Shown in pieces: positions 1 through 7,171 of a stretch of DNA of 17,826 nt. A program made the translations under genes and the position numbers. The DNA comes from CBFGRU01 sp965651255. Lineage in GTDB: Bacteria; Planctomycetota; Phycisphaerae; Phycisphaerales; SM1A02. The notes under the pieces were generated by a model that saw only the letters and a list, made by a program, of their open reading frames with translations, made no database searches and was not told the origin of the DNA. The number at the start of each line of letters is the position of its first letter. Within the stretch, counting starts at the first letter, position 1. Location of the stretch: positions 1-17,826 of the forward strand of contig CBFGRU010000031.1 of assembly GCA_965651255.1 (NCBI GenBank), read 5' to 3'.

Positions 1-588
1 GAGATTCCCGAACTGCCGATCGAGCGGCGCGCTCGGTACGAACGCGAATACGGCCTGCCCGCGAAGGATTGCGCTGCCCTGGTTGATGATCGCGATGTCT
101 GCTATTTCTATGAGGATTGCATTCGCGCGTACCATGAATTGATCGGGAGTGAAGTTCCGACCGAGCACGCGGGGCATGCCATTGCGAAGCTACTTCTCAA
201 TGCGGGTGCCAAGCGGGCAAATGAACTCGGTGTCGGCATTCATGAACTTGGCATCACACCGGTTCAGGTCGCGCAGATCATTCGTCTGCGGGATGATGAA
301 TCCATCGGGTCCAGAGTCGTTGATGACCTGTTCGCGCGGTTATGCGAGAGCGGTGACGATGCCGAGGTGCTGGCGCGGGCCTATGGAATGATGCAGGTAC
401 ACGATGAGAGTGCGCTGGATGCCTGGTGTGATGCCGCGATCGCCGCGGAAGCGAAGGCGGTTGAGGATGTGCGAGGTGGTAAGCTTGCCGCGTTGGGCCG
501 AATTGTCGGCTCCGTGATGAAACAGAGTAACGGGCAGGCGGATGCCAAAGCGGTGCAACAGAAGCTGCGTGAAAAGCTTGGCGTGTAG
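1..588 (+). CDS. gatB: Aspartyl/glutamyl-tRNA amidotransferase subunit B, C-terminal part (5' end outside window)
   Basis: The reading frame is open from base 1 and ends at TAG 586-588, giving the last 195 residues of a protein that is usually about 480 residues long. GatB is the tRNA-binding and kinase subunit of GatCAB, which converts misacylated Glu-tRNA(Gln) or Asp-tRNA(Asn) to the amidated form in the cytoplasm. The visible part opens with the PELP segment and the R..Y...YGL.. helix typical of the region just after the catalytic cradle. It continues into the GatB/YqeY helical tail, which contacts the tRNA elbow, and ends with a lysine-rich helix of the G.....K.....A....V...L form. No break is seen. 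The catalytic half and the neighbours gatA/gatC cannot be checked here. The family assignment is firm; the start is unknown. Confidence 0.93.
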   Translation, partial: EIPELPIERRARYEREYGLPAKDCAALVDDRDVCYFYEDCIRAYHELIGSEVPTEHAGHAIAKLLLNAGAKRANELGVGIHELGITPVQVAQIIRLRDDESIGSRVVDDLFARLCESGDDAEVLARAYGMMQVHDESALDAWCDAAIAAEAKAVEDVRGGKLAALGRIVGSVMKQSNGQADAKAVQQKLREKLGV

Positions 589-613
589 TGCCATCAGCGT
601 GTTGAAGGTGGCA
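589..613 (+). terminator. Weak hairpin directly after the gatB stop
   Basis: TGCCATC (589-595) can pair with GGTGGCA (607-613), counting one U-G wobble, around an 11-base loop. It begins at the first base after the stop codon. No T-run follows, so an intrinsic terminator is only a possibility. The rest of the 589-697 gap shows nothing else recognisable except the ribosome binding site of the next gene. Confidence 0.2.
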
Positions 614-697
614 AGATTCGCGATTCAGTGGGCGTTGAATGGTGGGCCGTGAACCGAAAGACGGATCACCGTTGAATCGGACTGGTGAGGAGGTTCC

Positions 698-1510
698 ATG
701 ATCGTTCGTGTCATACTCGCAAGTGTCATTGGCTTGTTACTCGCTGCGGGCACTGGCCAGTGGCAGGATGATCCGCAGGAACGTGCGTTCAGTGTGCTGG
801 TGTTCTCGAAGACCGCGGGATTTCGACATGATTCGATTCCGGATGGAATCGAAGCGATCCGCCTCCTCGGTCGGGAGCACGGGTTCAAGGTGGATGCGAC
901 CGAGGATTCATCTGCCTTCTCGAACGAGAATCTCGCCAGGTACAAAGTCGTGGTCTTTCTTTCGACGACCGGCAATGTTTTGAACGAGGATCAACAGACA
1001 GCGTTTGAAGCATTCATCCGTGCCGGCGGGGGGTACGTGGGTATCCATGCTGCCGCCGATACCGAATACGACTGGCCGTGGTACGGCAAGCTTGTCGGCG
1101 GCTACTTCAAGAGTCATCCCCGCATTCAGCCGGCGGAGATCGTTGTTACTGATCGCGAACATCCATCAACGGAACATCTTCCCGAACGATGGCGAAGAAC
1201 GGATGAGTGGTACAACTATCGCGAGAATCCACGCGGCAAGGTGAACGTGCTCATGATCCTTGATGCGCGGAGCTTCCAGGGAAGTGAGATGGGGGATGAT
1301 CACCCGATTGCCTGGTATCACAAGTACGATGGCGGACGCGCGTTCTACACGGGCGGCGGGCATACGAAGGAGAGCTTCAGAGAAAAGGAGTTCCTGATGC
1401 ATGTTCTGGGCGGCATCCGATGGGCTGCCAGTATGTCCAGTGATCGAGGAACCGTGCCTGCATCTCGACCGTCGGATGATTCACCCGGTGATGGCCGTCA
1501 TCGCGATTGA
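698..1510 (+). CDS. Exported ThuA-like domain protein
   Basis: This is a 270-residue protein. A hydrophobic N-terminus (residues 1-18, ending near AAGTGQ) looks like a signal peptide, so it is probably exported. Residues about 31-245 match the ThuA (trehalose-utilisation) fold, a class I glutamine-amidotransferase-like domain. Visible marks are the first strand VLVFSKTAGFRHDSI, the GGGYVGIHAAADTEYDWPWYG stretch, a GGYFKSHP turn, and HPIAWYH followed by GGRAFYTGGGH near the end. The last 25 residues are polar and probably disordered. An AGGAGG ribosome binding site at 688-693 supports the ATG. Many planctomycetes carry several such exported ThuA proteins, often with glycoside hydrolases or heme-binding domains, but none is adjacent here. 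The exact substrate is unknown; a role in sugar metabolism is only inferred from the family. Confidence 0.85.
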   Translation: MIVRVILASVIGLLLAAGTGQWQDDPQERAFSVLVFSKTAGFRHDSIPDGIEAIRLLGREHGFKVDATEDSSAFSNENLARYKVVVFLSTTGNVLNEDQQTAFEAFIRAGGGYVGIHAAADTEYDWPWYGKLVGGYFKSHPRIQPAEIVVTDREHPSTEHLPERWRRTDEWYNYRENPRGKVNVLMILDARSFQGSEMGDDHPIAWYHKYDGGRAFYTGGGHTKESFREKEFLMHVLGGIRWAASMSSDRGTVPASRPSDDSPGDGRHRD

Positions 1511-1617
1511 TTCAGCGATGTTTGAGATTCCAATCGACCTGTTTCAGGGCGCCATGTTCGCGATACATGTGGAGTCAAGGGCAGGGAAGTCTCTGCACAC
1601 CCGGTCGATGGTGATTG

Positions 1618-2304
1618 CTACTCGGCGGAGTGCGAAGTCGCCGATTGGCTTGCCCATTCGGGTAGCGGCACCGGCTCGGTTTCAAACTCATCGGATGGTT
1701 CGCCGATTGCTGCGGTGTTTATGAGTTTGAGTCCGACATGGTGTAGAAGGAATCCGGGCTGGTCATCTGCAAGGGTGCCGCCGCCGTAGAGCCGATCGCC
1801 GAGAATCGGAATGCCGACTTCTGCCGCGTGCGCGCGAATCTGATGCATCACGCCGGTTCGCATTCGTGCTTCAAACAAGTATGGCGCCAGCCGCCGGAAC
1901 CGCGTCTCGGCGTCATACCACTGACCGCGATGAGCCGATCGTGGTCCCCGTTGACAGACCATTTTGCGCTTATTCTTCGGATGGTGAGCGATCGCTGAAT
2001 CACAGACGGCGTGCTCCCAATCACCATCCTTCGCCGCTCGAAATCGATACGTCTTCACGAAGTCCTGCCGGGCAAAGTGTGCGCGAATCGCTTCAAGCTC
2101 CTCAACAGTATCCGCGACGAGCAACGCGCCGCTGGTCCATGTATCGAGTCGATGGGCAATTCCGCCTTCGAAGCCACTCGGCCACTGAATATCAGTTCTC
2201 CATGGCTCCGCGTCCAAAATACCTGCCAGAACGCATTCACCATCGGGATCATCATGTGGTGGAAAAACTGGAAGTCCGGCGGGCTTGTCGATTGTGCAAG
2301 GCAT
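1618..2304 (-). CDS. RluA-family RNA pseudouridine synthase
   Basis: The protein has 228 residues from ATG 2304. It isomerises uridine to pseudouridine in rRNA or tRNA. The catalytic motif HRLDTWTSG lies at residues 51-59, with Asp54 as the expected nucleophile. Other family marks are the KPAGLPV opening (7-13), KTYRFRA with the conserved Tyr at 86, and the late TGVMHQIRAHAAEVGIPILG segment. There is no S4 domain, so it resembles the short RluA/TruC/RluC-core type rather than RluD. An in-frame TTG at 2346 would add 14 residues, but no ribosome binding site precedes it; neither start has a strong one. It is last in the minus-strand group, about 110 bases downstream of the YkgJ-type gene, and converges on the ThuA gene with a gap of 107 bases. 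The target base cannot be told from sequence. Confidence 0.88.
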   Translation of the reverse strand: MPCTIDKPAGLPVFPPHDDPDGECVLAGILDAEPWRTDIQWPSGFEGGIAHRLDTWTSGALLVADTVEELEAIRAHFARQDFVKTYRFRAAKDGDWEHAVCDSAIAHHPKNKRKMVCQRGPRSAHRGQWYDAETRFRRLAPYLFEARMRTGVMHQIRAHAAEVGIPILGDRLYGGGTLADDQPGFLLHHVGLKLINTAAIGEPSDEFETEPVPLPEWASQSATSHSAE

Positions 2305-2412
2305 GGTTGAGTGCTGCTTCTCCGGGGGAATGATGTCAAATGGCAATTGGGTCGGATATGTCGTGTCAAACTCAAGGTATTGCTGCAGTAAGCTGACTTG
2401 ACCTTGACAACG

Positions 2413-3651
2413 CTATTGCGTGAACGGATAGGTCGCCAAGAGGCGGCGCAGCCCATCATCGCGGGCAAGGTACTTGAGTCGAAGTTTCTCGGTGGGGGTA
2501 CTCAGCCACTTGGCCCGGCCGGCCGAACGATCGATTCGTCCGATCGCTGCCTGCACATCCGAGAGGTCGATGGTCTGACGGCCGTGACCGGTTGCCCTCA
2601 GCCGAGCGAGCCAACTGATGCAACACAGATTCAGCACAAGCGTCTGCAGTCCCAGCGTGATTGGCCAACCGTAGTAGCCGAAACCCCAGGCACGTCCTCC
2701 GAGGATTGTTGCGCGTGCATATCGGCAGAGAAGCTCTGAGATTCCATCAACATCAGTCGGATCGGAAGCAGGACCGATCGTTTCAACGACCGCGAGGTTT
2801 GCGTTGTCAGGCCATCCCTCGCCAATCAACGGAGCGAGGCCCGTACCTTTGCTGAACCGGTGGCTGCGCATCAACTGACCGAGCGTCGTTCGAATCCGGC
2901 CTGCCTGACGTACTCGACCAATCTTGGGATCTTCTGTCCGCGCAAAAACAGACTGGCGAAACAGTTTCTTCTGACGGTTGGTTGCGGCTGTGATCGGATG
3001 GTGAGGCAGTTCATCCGGCAGCGCGTCAAAAAGCGTCTGGAGCAGCTCTTCCAGGCGATCGTCGCGCACCTTCTCCAGCGTCGCGCGAGCCAGCATGCCG
3101 GAGACCCATGCAAAGCCATCAATCCGTTGCAGCAGCGAGACGTCTGCACGTTGAAACCATCGATCGAACATCGCTTCAATGCACTGAATCTCACCCTCTG
3201 TGGCGCGCAGCTCTTCATTCAACAACGGTGGAATCGGATGCTCATGAATCTCCGGCAACGCCTTGATCATCCGCAGCAATTCGCGCCGATGGGAATCCAG
3301 CTCCGCACCTCGATTGGCAACAACCGAAGAACAGGCGAATGACAATCCGACGCGAACTCCATCCGGGGAAGGCAGCGGCACAAACGGGAACAACTGGCAT
3401 GCAATCGGCTTCTCATTGAATCCGAATTCCGCGTGAATACGGCAGCGACCATCGTCCATCCAGAAGATGCATGCCCCATCGCTTCGCTGACGCAGATACC
3501 GTTCACCTCGGAACGAGACGGTGACGGATTCTCCCAAGCGCTCTTCCCACTTCTGAGACTCCAACTTCCGCAGATCATCTTCGCGCAACTGAACTGTGAA
3601 GTCACGACAACAGTGGCCGCATGCGTGGCAAGAGTAACGCTGATCGCGCAT
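2413..3651 (-). CDS. YkgJ-family cysteine cluster protein with long C-terminal region
   Basis: The protein has 412 residues from ATG 3651. The N-terminal 90 residues carry the family signature CxxCxxCC (Cys8, 11, 14, 15) followed by Cys61, Cys70 and Cys85 in the CIFW...GRC.IH..F...P..CQLFPF arrangement. This is typical of YkgJ (UPF0153) proteins, which are thought to bind a zinc or iron-sulfur centre; their reaction is not established. Residues about 120-412 are a long, mainly helical extension with no motif I recognise. An in-frame TTG at 3762 would give 449 residues and lie 9 bases after the rdgB stop. ATG 3651 puts the cysteine motif at residue 8, as in many relatives, but has no clear ribosome binding site. 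Close spacing to rdgB suggests cotranscription. Confidence 0.8.
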   Translation of the reverse strand: MRDQRYSCHACGHCCRDFTVQLREDDLRKLESQKWEERLGESVTVSFRGERYLRQRSDGACIFWMDDGRCRIHAEFGFNEKPIACQLFPFVPLPSPDGVRVGLSFACSSVVANRGAELDSHRRELLRMIKALPEIHEHPIPPLLNEELRATEGEIQCIEAMFDRWFQRADVSLLQRIDGFAWVSGMLARATLEKVRDDRLEELLQTLFDALPDELPHHPITAATNRQKKLFRQSVFARTEDPKIGRVRQAGRIRTTLGQLMRSHRFSKGTGLAPLIGEGWPDNANLAVVETIGPASDPTDVDGISELLCRYARATILGGRAWGFGYYGWPITLGLQTLVLNLCCISWLARLRATGHGRQTIDLSDVQAAIGRIDRSAGRAKWLSTPTEKLRLKYLARDDGLRRLLATYPFTQ

Positions 3652-3771
3652 CGCAGGTTGAAGGATCGTCAAACGCAAGGGGTCATTGTACGAGCGTTGT
3701 TGGTTGGATTCGCCCGGGATGGGGGCGTCACCGTCAATCAATCGCTGTGATTGGAAAGCCAATGTGGCTGG

Positions 3772-4398
3772 TTACGATTGCGCGATTCCTCGAATCGCAT
3801 CTGCCATCGCGCGGCCGGCGTGACCGCGGTGTGAGCGGGTGTTCTTTTCAGCAGAGGTCAATTCCGCGCTGGTCTTTGCGACATCCGGAAGAAGGAACAA
3901 CGGGTCATATCCGAAACCGTTGGTGCCACGTGGAACATCAGGCGGAACACCGATGTATCCCGGGAAGTATCCGGCTGATTCAGCGATGATTTCACCTTCA
4001 GGACTGGCAAGACACATTCTGCAGACAAAACGCGCTGTTCGTTGGTCGAACGGCACATGCTGCAGCTCCGCGAGCAGTCGATCATTGTTCGCACGGTCAC
4101 GTTCATCGCGCGTGGAGCCGATACCCGCGTACCGTGCAGAGTAGACCCCGGGGCGACCACCGAGGGCATCGACTTCCAGACCCGAATCATCGGCGAGGCA
4201 GTTCATTCCGGTCTGGGATGCGTACCCAATGGCCTTGAGCCGCGCATTTTCCTCGAACGTTTCCCCCGTTTCTTCCGGTTCAATCAGGTGAGCATGCGCA
4301 ACATCTTCAAGGGAGAGTACGCGAACTCCGAGCGGCGCAAGGATCGCCCGAATCTCATATGCTTTGTGCGGATTGCCGGTGGCGACGAGAATGTCCAT
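3772..4398 (-). CDS. rdgB: XTP/dITP diphosphatase (RdgB/HAM1 family)
   Basis: The protein has 208 residues, the usual size. It hydrolyses non-canonical purine triphosphates (dITP, XTP, ITP) to monophosphate and pyrophosphate, keeping them out of DNA and RNA. Motifs in order are TGNPHK (7-12) at the nucleotide pocket, the acidic DDSGLEVDAL (70-79) with the general base and metal ligand Asp, RPGVYSARYAG (82-92), TNGFGYDPLF (159-168), and the closing SAEKNTRSHRG (182-192). All key family residues are present. ATG 4398 places the TGN motif where it belongs; an upstream in-frame TTG at 4455 would add 19 residues without family similarity and has no ribosome binding site. It lies 89 bases after queF and just upstream of the YkgJ-type gene, probably in one transcription unit. 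Confidence 0.95.
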   Translation of the reverse strand: MDILVATGNPHKAYEIRAILAPLGVRVLSLEDVAHAHLIEPEETGETFEENARLKAIGYASQTGMNCLADDSGLEVDALGGRPGVYSARYAGIGSTRDERDRANNDRLLAELQHVPFDQRTARFVCRMCLASPEGEIIAESAGYFPGYIGVPPDVPRGTNGFGYDPLFLLPDVAKTSAELTSAEKNTRSHRGHAGRAMADAIRGIAQS

Positions 4399-4487
4399 GT
4401 CAGTTCGTGTATGTGCGGACAACCTATGCGAGAACCGGCGATTCCGGTTGCTCAAGCATCAGCTACGAGGGACTCTCCGAGGATGCA

Positions 4488-4856
4488 TCAACCTCGGACC
4501 CACTCCGATGGTACCGGGCCGTGTGTTGCAAAGATGCGCGATCGGATGCCGCCGCGCCCTTTCCAATCGGTGATGATTTGCAACCATGTCGGCTGCATGC
4601 TGGCTACCAGGTCATCGCGAATACGGTTCGTCACCGCTTCGTAGTAGATTCCTTCGTTGCGAAAGGACTGGTAGTACAGCTTCAGCGACTTCAGTTCCAC
4701 GCAGCGCTGCCCGGGTGTGTAGCGCAAGGTAATACAGCCGAAGTCCGGATGCCCGGTCTTGGGGCAGACGCTGGTGAACTCCTCCGAAACATGTTCAATG
4801 ACAAAGGGCGACCCGGTTGGAGTCGGAAAAGTCTCAAGAAGTGATGCGTCGGGCAT
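4488..4856 (-). CDS. queF: NADPH-dependent 7-cyano-7-deazaguanine reductase
   Basis: The protein has 122 residues, a compact single-domain (YkvM-type) QueF. It reduces preQ0 to preQ1 in queuosine tRNA synthesis in the cytoplasm. The active site is plain: FTSVCPKTGHPDF carries Cys31, which forms the covalent thioimide with substrate, and Asp38, the proton donor. CVELKSLKLYYQSFRN contains the Glu that binds the deazaguanine and the conserved QueF motif, followed by the E..TN.I..DL helix. ATG 4856 is preferred. A TTG at 4898 in frame would add 14 residues but overlaps a hairpin that looks like the end of the preceding transcript. No recognisable ribosome binding site or preQ1 riboswitch is seen upstream. 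No other queuosine gene lies in the window. Confidence 0.95.
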   Translation of the reverse strand: MPDASLLETFPTPTGSPFVIEHVSEEFTSVCPKTGHPDFGCITLRYTPGQRCVELKSLKLYYQSFRNEGIYYEAVTNRIRDDLVASMQPTWLQIITDWKGRGGIRSRIFATHGPVPSEWVRG

Positions 4857-4894
4857 GCGGCAGGGCCCCGTACCAAACAGGTGTGCAGAATAGA

Positions 4895-4918
4895 ACAATC
4901 GACTTTCGCGTCGATTGT
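4895..4918 (-). terminator. Perfect 9-bp hairpin between the TPR gene and queF
   Basis: ACAATCGAC (4895-4903) and GTCGATTGT (4910-4918) pair perfectly around a 6-base loop. On the minus strand the stem is followed by TCTATTCTG, a partly T-rich stretch, 47 bases after the stop of the TPR lipoprotein gene. It probably terminates or attenuates transcription there. It is also in the 5' leader of queF, so a regulatory role is possible. A smaller palindrome, CTGCA-tcaa-TGCAG, lies at 4936-4949 between it and the TPR stop. Confidence 0.4.
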
Positions 4919-4964
4919 ACCCATTCGGGATCGGCCTGCATCAATGCAGCGATTGAAACGCGGG

Positions 4965-5972
4965 TCACAGCTGATAGGTTGAGAGTAGTTGAATGATTTT
5001 GGGCTGATCGGGTTGAATGCGAAGCGAGGTGCGGAACGCTTCACGTGCCTGCCCCGCCAGTTCGCGATCTCGCCGTTTGGTTAACAACCAGCCGTTCAGC
5101 GCGTTGACGCCAATGCCGTTCCATGCAACCCAAAGGGATGGGTCGAGCTCAACGGCCTGGCGATAGGCGGCAATCGACTCGTCATATTCACGCAGTTTGA
5201 AGTGAGCCCGCCCGAGTCGTTCATAGGCATTGGCATTCGGCTCGATGCGATTCAGGGTTCTGGCGGCGTCGATCGCTTCGCGAAAACGGTCTGCCTCAGA
5301 GAGTACATTCACAAGATTCAGAATGATGCTCGGCGAAGGTTCGATCAACTCCATCGCTACTCGGTACGTGTCGATTGACTGGGACAACATCCCGAGATTG
5401 TCGTAGATTCCAGCCAGTGTAACCCGTGCATCACCGTTGTCGGGCGCGAGCTGGACGGCCTTCTCCGCAAAGGGACGGGCAAGGTCGGATCGATCGAGTT
5501 CCAGGTAGGCGCGAGCGACGTTCATATTGGCGGGTACGCTGTCAGGATCAATCGTGAGCGCGCGCAGGTACGCCTGGACCGCGTCGGCGAATCGCTTGAG
5601 TGACTGGAGCGCCTGGCCGTGTCCGAACTGCGCCGCGAAGTTCCCTGGATCAAGCCGGGCCGCACGACGATATGCTGACTCCGCGGCATTGAAGTCGGCC
5701 TGCTCAAGCTGAATGTCACCGATCGCGACATACGCAGGTGTGATCGTGGGATTCTCTGCGATGATCTCCTGCAGCAGAGACAGTGCGACGTCATAGTCAC
5801 CTCGATCACGCGCCGATTGAGCTTCGGCAAGACGTGCCTGCTGGTCGTCTGTGGGTTCGGAGGGAACAACGACGTTGGCACCGGCACCATCGGATGACTG
5901 GAAAATGTGGCATCCGCCCAGTACCAGCAGCAGAGGAACGGCTATAGCGGCGGTCCATCGATTGGTTCGCAT
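4965..5972 (-). CDS. TPR-repeat lipoprotein
   Basis: The protein has 335 residues. The N-terminus is a lipoprotein signal: RTNR, a hydrophobic core, then lipobox LGGC with Cys21 as the lipidation site. It is therefore probably membrane-anchored on the periplasmic side. From about residue 45 to the end there are roughly seven to eight tetratricopeptide repeats of about 34 residues, seen as recurrent A...G.......A......A....P patterns such as GDYDVALSLLQEII, ADFNAAESAYRRAARLDP and REYDESIAAYRQAVELDP. Such proteins are scaffolds for protein-protein contacts; the partner is unknown. A weak AAGAAGAG lies about 10 bases before ATG 5972. An in-frame upstream extension to 6044 would bury the signal peptide, so it is not used. 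It is 82 bases downstream of nfo on the same strand and is followed by the hairpin at 4895-4918. Confidence 0.85.
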   Translation of the reverse strand: MRTNRWTAAIAVPLLLVLGGCHIFQSSDGAGANVVVPSEPTDDQQARLAEAQSARDRGDYDVALSLLQEIIAENPTITPAYVAIGDIQLEQADFNAAESAYRRAARLDPGNFAAQFGHGQALQSLKRFADAVQAYLRALTIDPDSVPANMNVARAYLELDRSDLARPFAEKAVQLAPDNGDARVTLAGIYDNLGMLSQSIDTYRVAMELIEPSPSIILNLVNVLSEADRFREAIDAARTLNRIEPNANAYERLGRAHFKLREYDESIAAYRQAVELDPSLWVAWNGIGVNALNGWLLTKRRDRELAGQAREAFRTSLRIQPDQPKIIQLLSTYQL

Positions 5973-6054
5973 ACGTCTGATCTCTTCTTTCCCTTCGTTC
6001 ACCTTGACCCACGCTCTGATGGGATCGCTGGCATGCTGGTCCACACCACACTCG

Positions 6055-6990
6055 TTATCGGCTGCCCGCGGGACTGCGAATCAGTCGTTTCAACCGTCGA
6101 ATGTTCTCAAGATCCCATTGCTCACCCTTCGGGGTCTCCTCTTTCGGGGTCTCCAGAATCTTGGGTACGGTCTGAAATCGTGGATGGTTCACAATCGCTC
6201 GAAAACAGGAAACGCCGCAGGTTCCCTCGGCAATATGGGCATGGCGATCCTTCCGACTGCCGATCTCACCGATTGAATCGTTGAGGTGGAAGCAGTACAG
6301 GCCTTCAAACCCGCACACATCATCCCATTCGTCAAGAACGGCCTTGGCCTTGCTGTCCGTGGACATGTCATACCCCGCCGCAGTGACATGGCAGGTATCG
6401 AAGCAATACCCCACGCGTTCCGGCTCGCGTGTGTGCTCTCGGATGTAACGGAGGTGGTGGAAGGCGTATCCCAGATTGGTCCCGGAGCCGACCGTCGTCT
6501 CCAGACAGGTCATGACCCGATATCCGGGCAAGTCACGATGAAGCTGGTTCAGGGCATCTGCGATCCGATCGAGCCCGGTTCGCTCTTCGGCTGATGGTTC
6601 ACCGGTGAGGTCGTTTGCCTCTTTGGGTGAACGCGCTGGGCCGAGGTGGGCGCCCGGATGTGCCACCAACAGCGGAATGTCGAGCGCTTCGCATCGCTCA
6701 AGTTCCTTGCGCTGCAACTCAATGGACTTTTCTCTGGCGCTTTCGTCCGGTGAAGCCAGATTGACAAGATATGAGTTATGGCTGACGACCCGTGCAGCGG
6801 ATTGTCCGTCGGTCCAATCCATCGCAGCCAGTTCATTTCGCCATCGGTCTCGCTCGTCATCTGTCAGCGGCTTCACGTTCCATTGCCGTTGGTTCTTGGT
6901 AAACACCTGAACACAGTCGAGGTTGAGTTCGCGTGCTTGAATGAGGGCATTGGTCAACCCACCAGCAATTGAGAGATGAGATCCGAACAT
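6055..6990 (-). CDS. nfo: Endonuclease IV (AP endonuclease)
   Basis: The protein has 311 residues. It cuts the DNA backbone 5' of abasic sites in base-excision repair, using three zinc ions in a TIM barrel. All nine metal ligands known from E. coli Nfo have clear counterparts by motif: His71 (VVSHNSY), His111 (LVAHPGAH), Glu164 (CLETT), Asp198 and His201 (CFDTCHV), His235 (CFHLNDS), Asp248 and His250 (KDRHAHI), and Glu280 (ILETP). The start MFGSHLSIAGG is the standard family N-terminus. An in-frame TTG at 7032 would add 14 residues and is not favoured. No ribosome binding site is evident before ATG 6990. It is the first gene of the minus-strand group and is divergent from the dipeptidase gene, 181 bases apart. 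Confidence 0.96.
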   Translation of the reverse strand: MFGSHLSIAGGLTNALIQARELNLDCVQVFTKNQRQWNVKPLTDDERDRWRNELAAMDWTDGQSAARVVSHNSYLVNLASPDESAREKSIELQRKELERCEALDIPLLVAHPGAHLGPARSPKEANDLTGEPSAEERTGLDRIADALNQLHRDLPGYRVMTCLETTVGSGTNLGYAFHHLRYIREHTREPERVGYCFDTCHVTAAGYDMSTDSKAKAVLDEWDDVCGFEGLYCFHLNDSIGEIGSRKDRHAHIAEGTCGVSCFRAIVNHPRFQTVPKILETPKEETPKGEQWDLENIRRLKRLIRSPAGSR

Positions 6991-7171
6991 GAGAGATACT
7001 AGGGGCTGATCAACGAGCGGTACCGCATACAAGCGGCATCGATCTCGTGTTTCGAGGGCAGAAAGGACACACTCACGGGTACACTGCTTTCAAGTAGCGT
7101 GAATCAAGCAATGATCCATGCATGATCCTTCGGTACTCAACCTGCAGCCGCCTTTGGAAAGGCACTAGACG
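6991..7171. promoter_or_regulatory. Divergent intergenic region between nfo and the dipeptidase gene
   Basis: This 181-base gap must hold promoters for both directions, but no convincing -35/-10 pair can be named by eye. Its most structured part is 7111-7128, where ATGATCC occurs twice exactly 11 bases apart (7111 and 7122). Together with the central ATGCAT they form a near-palindrome (GATC-C-ATGCAT-GATC). GGAAAGG at 7156-7162, nine bases before ATG 7172, is the ribosome binding site of the dipeptidase gene. Confidence 0.35.

Noticed and set aside
1511..1617. CATGT/ACATG inverted repeat between the convergent ThuA and RluA-family genes as a bidirectional terminator
   Set aside because: Arms are only 5 bases with no T-run; this is expected by chance.
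2334..2369. Two perfect minus-strand TTGACA hexamers, 30 bases apart, upstream of the RluA-family gene
   Set aside because: Neither has a -10-like hexamer at 16-18 bases, so no promoter is claimed.
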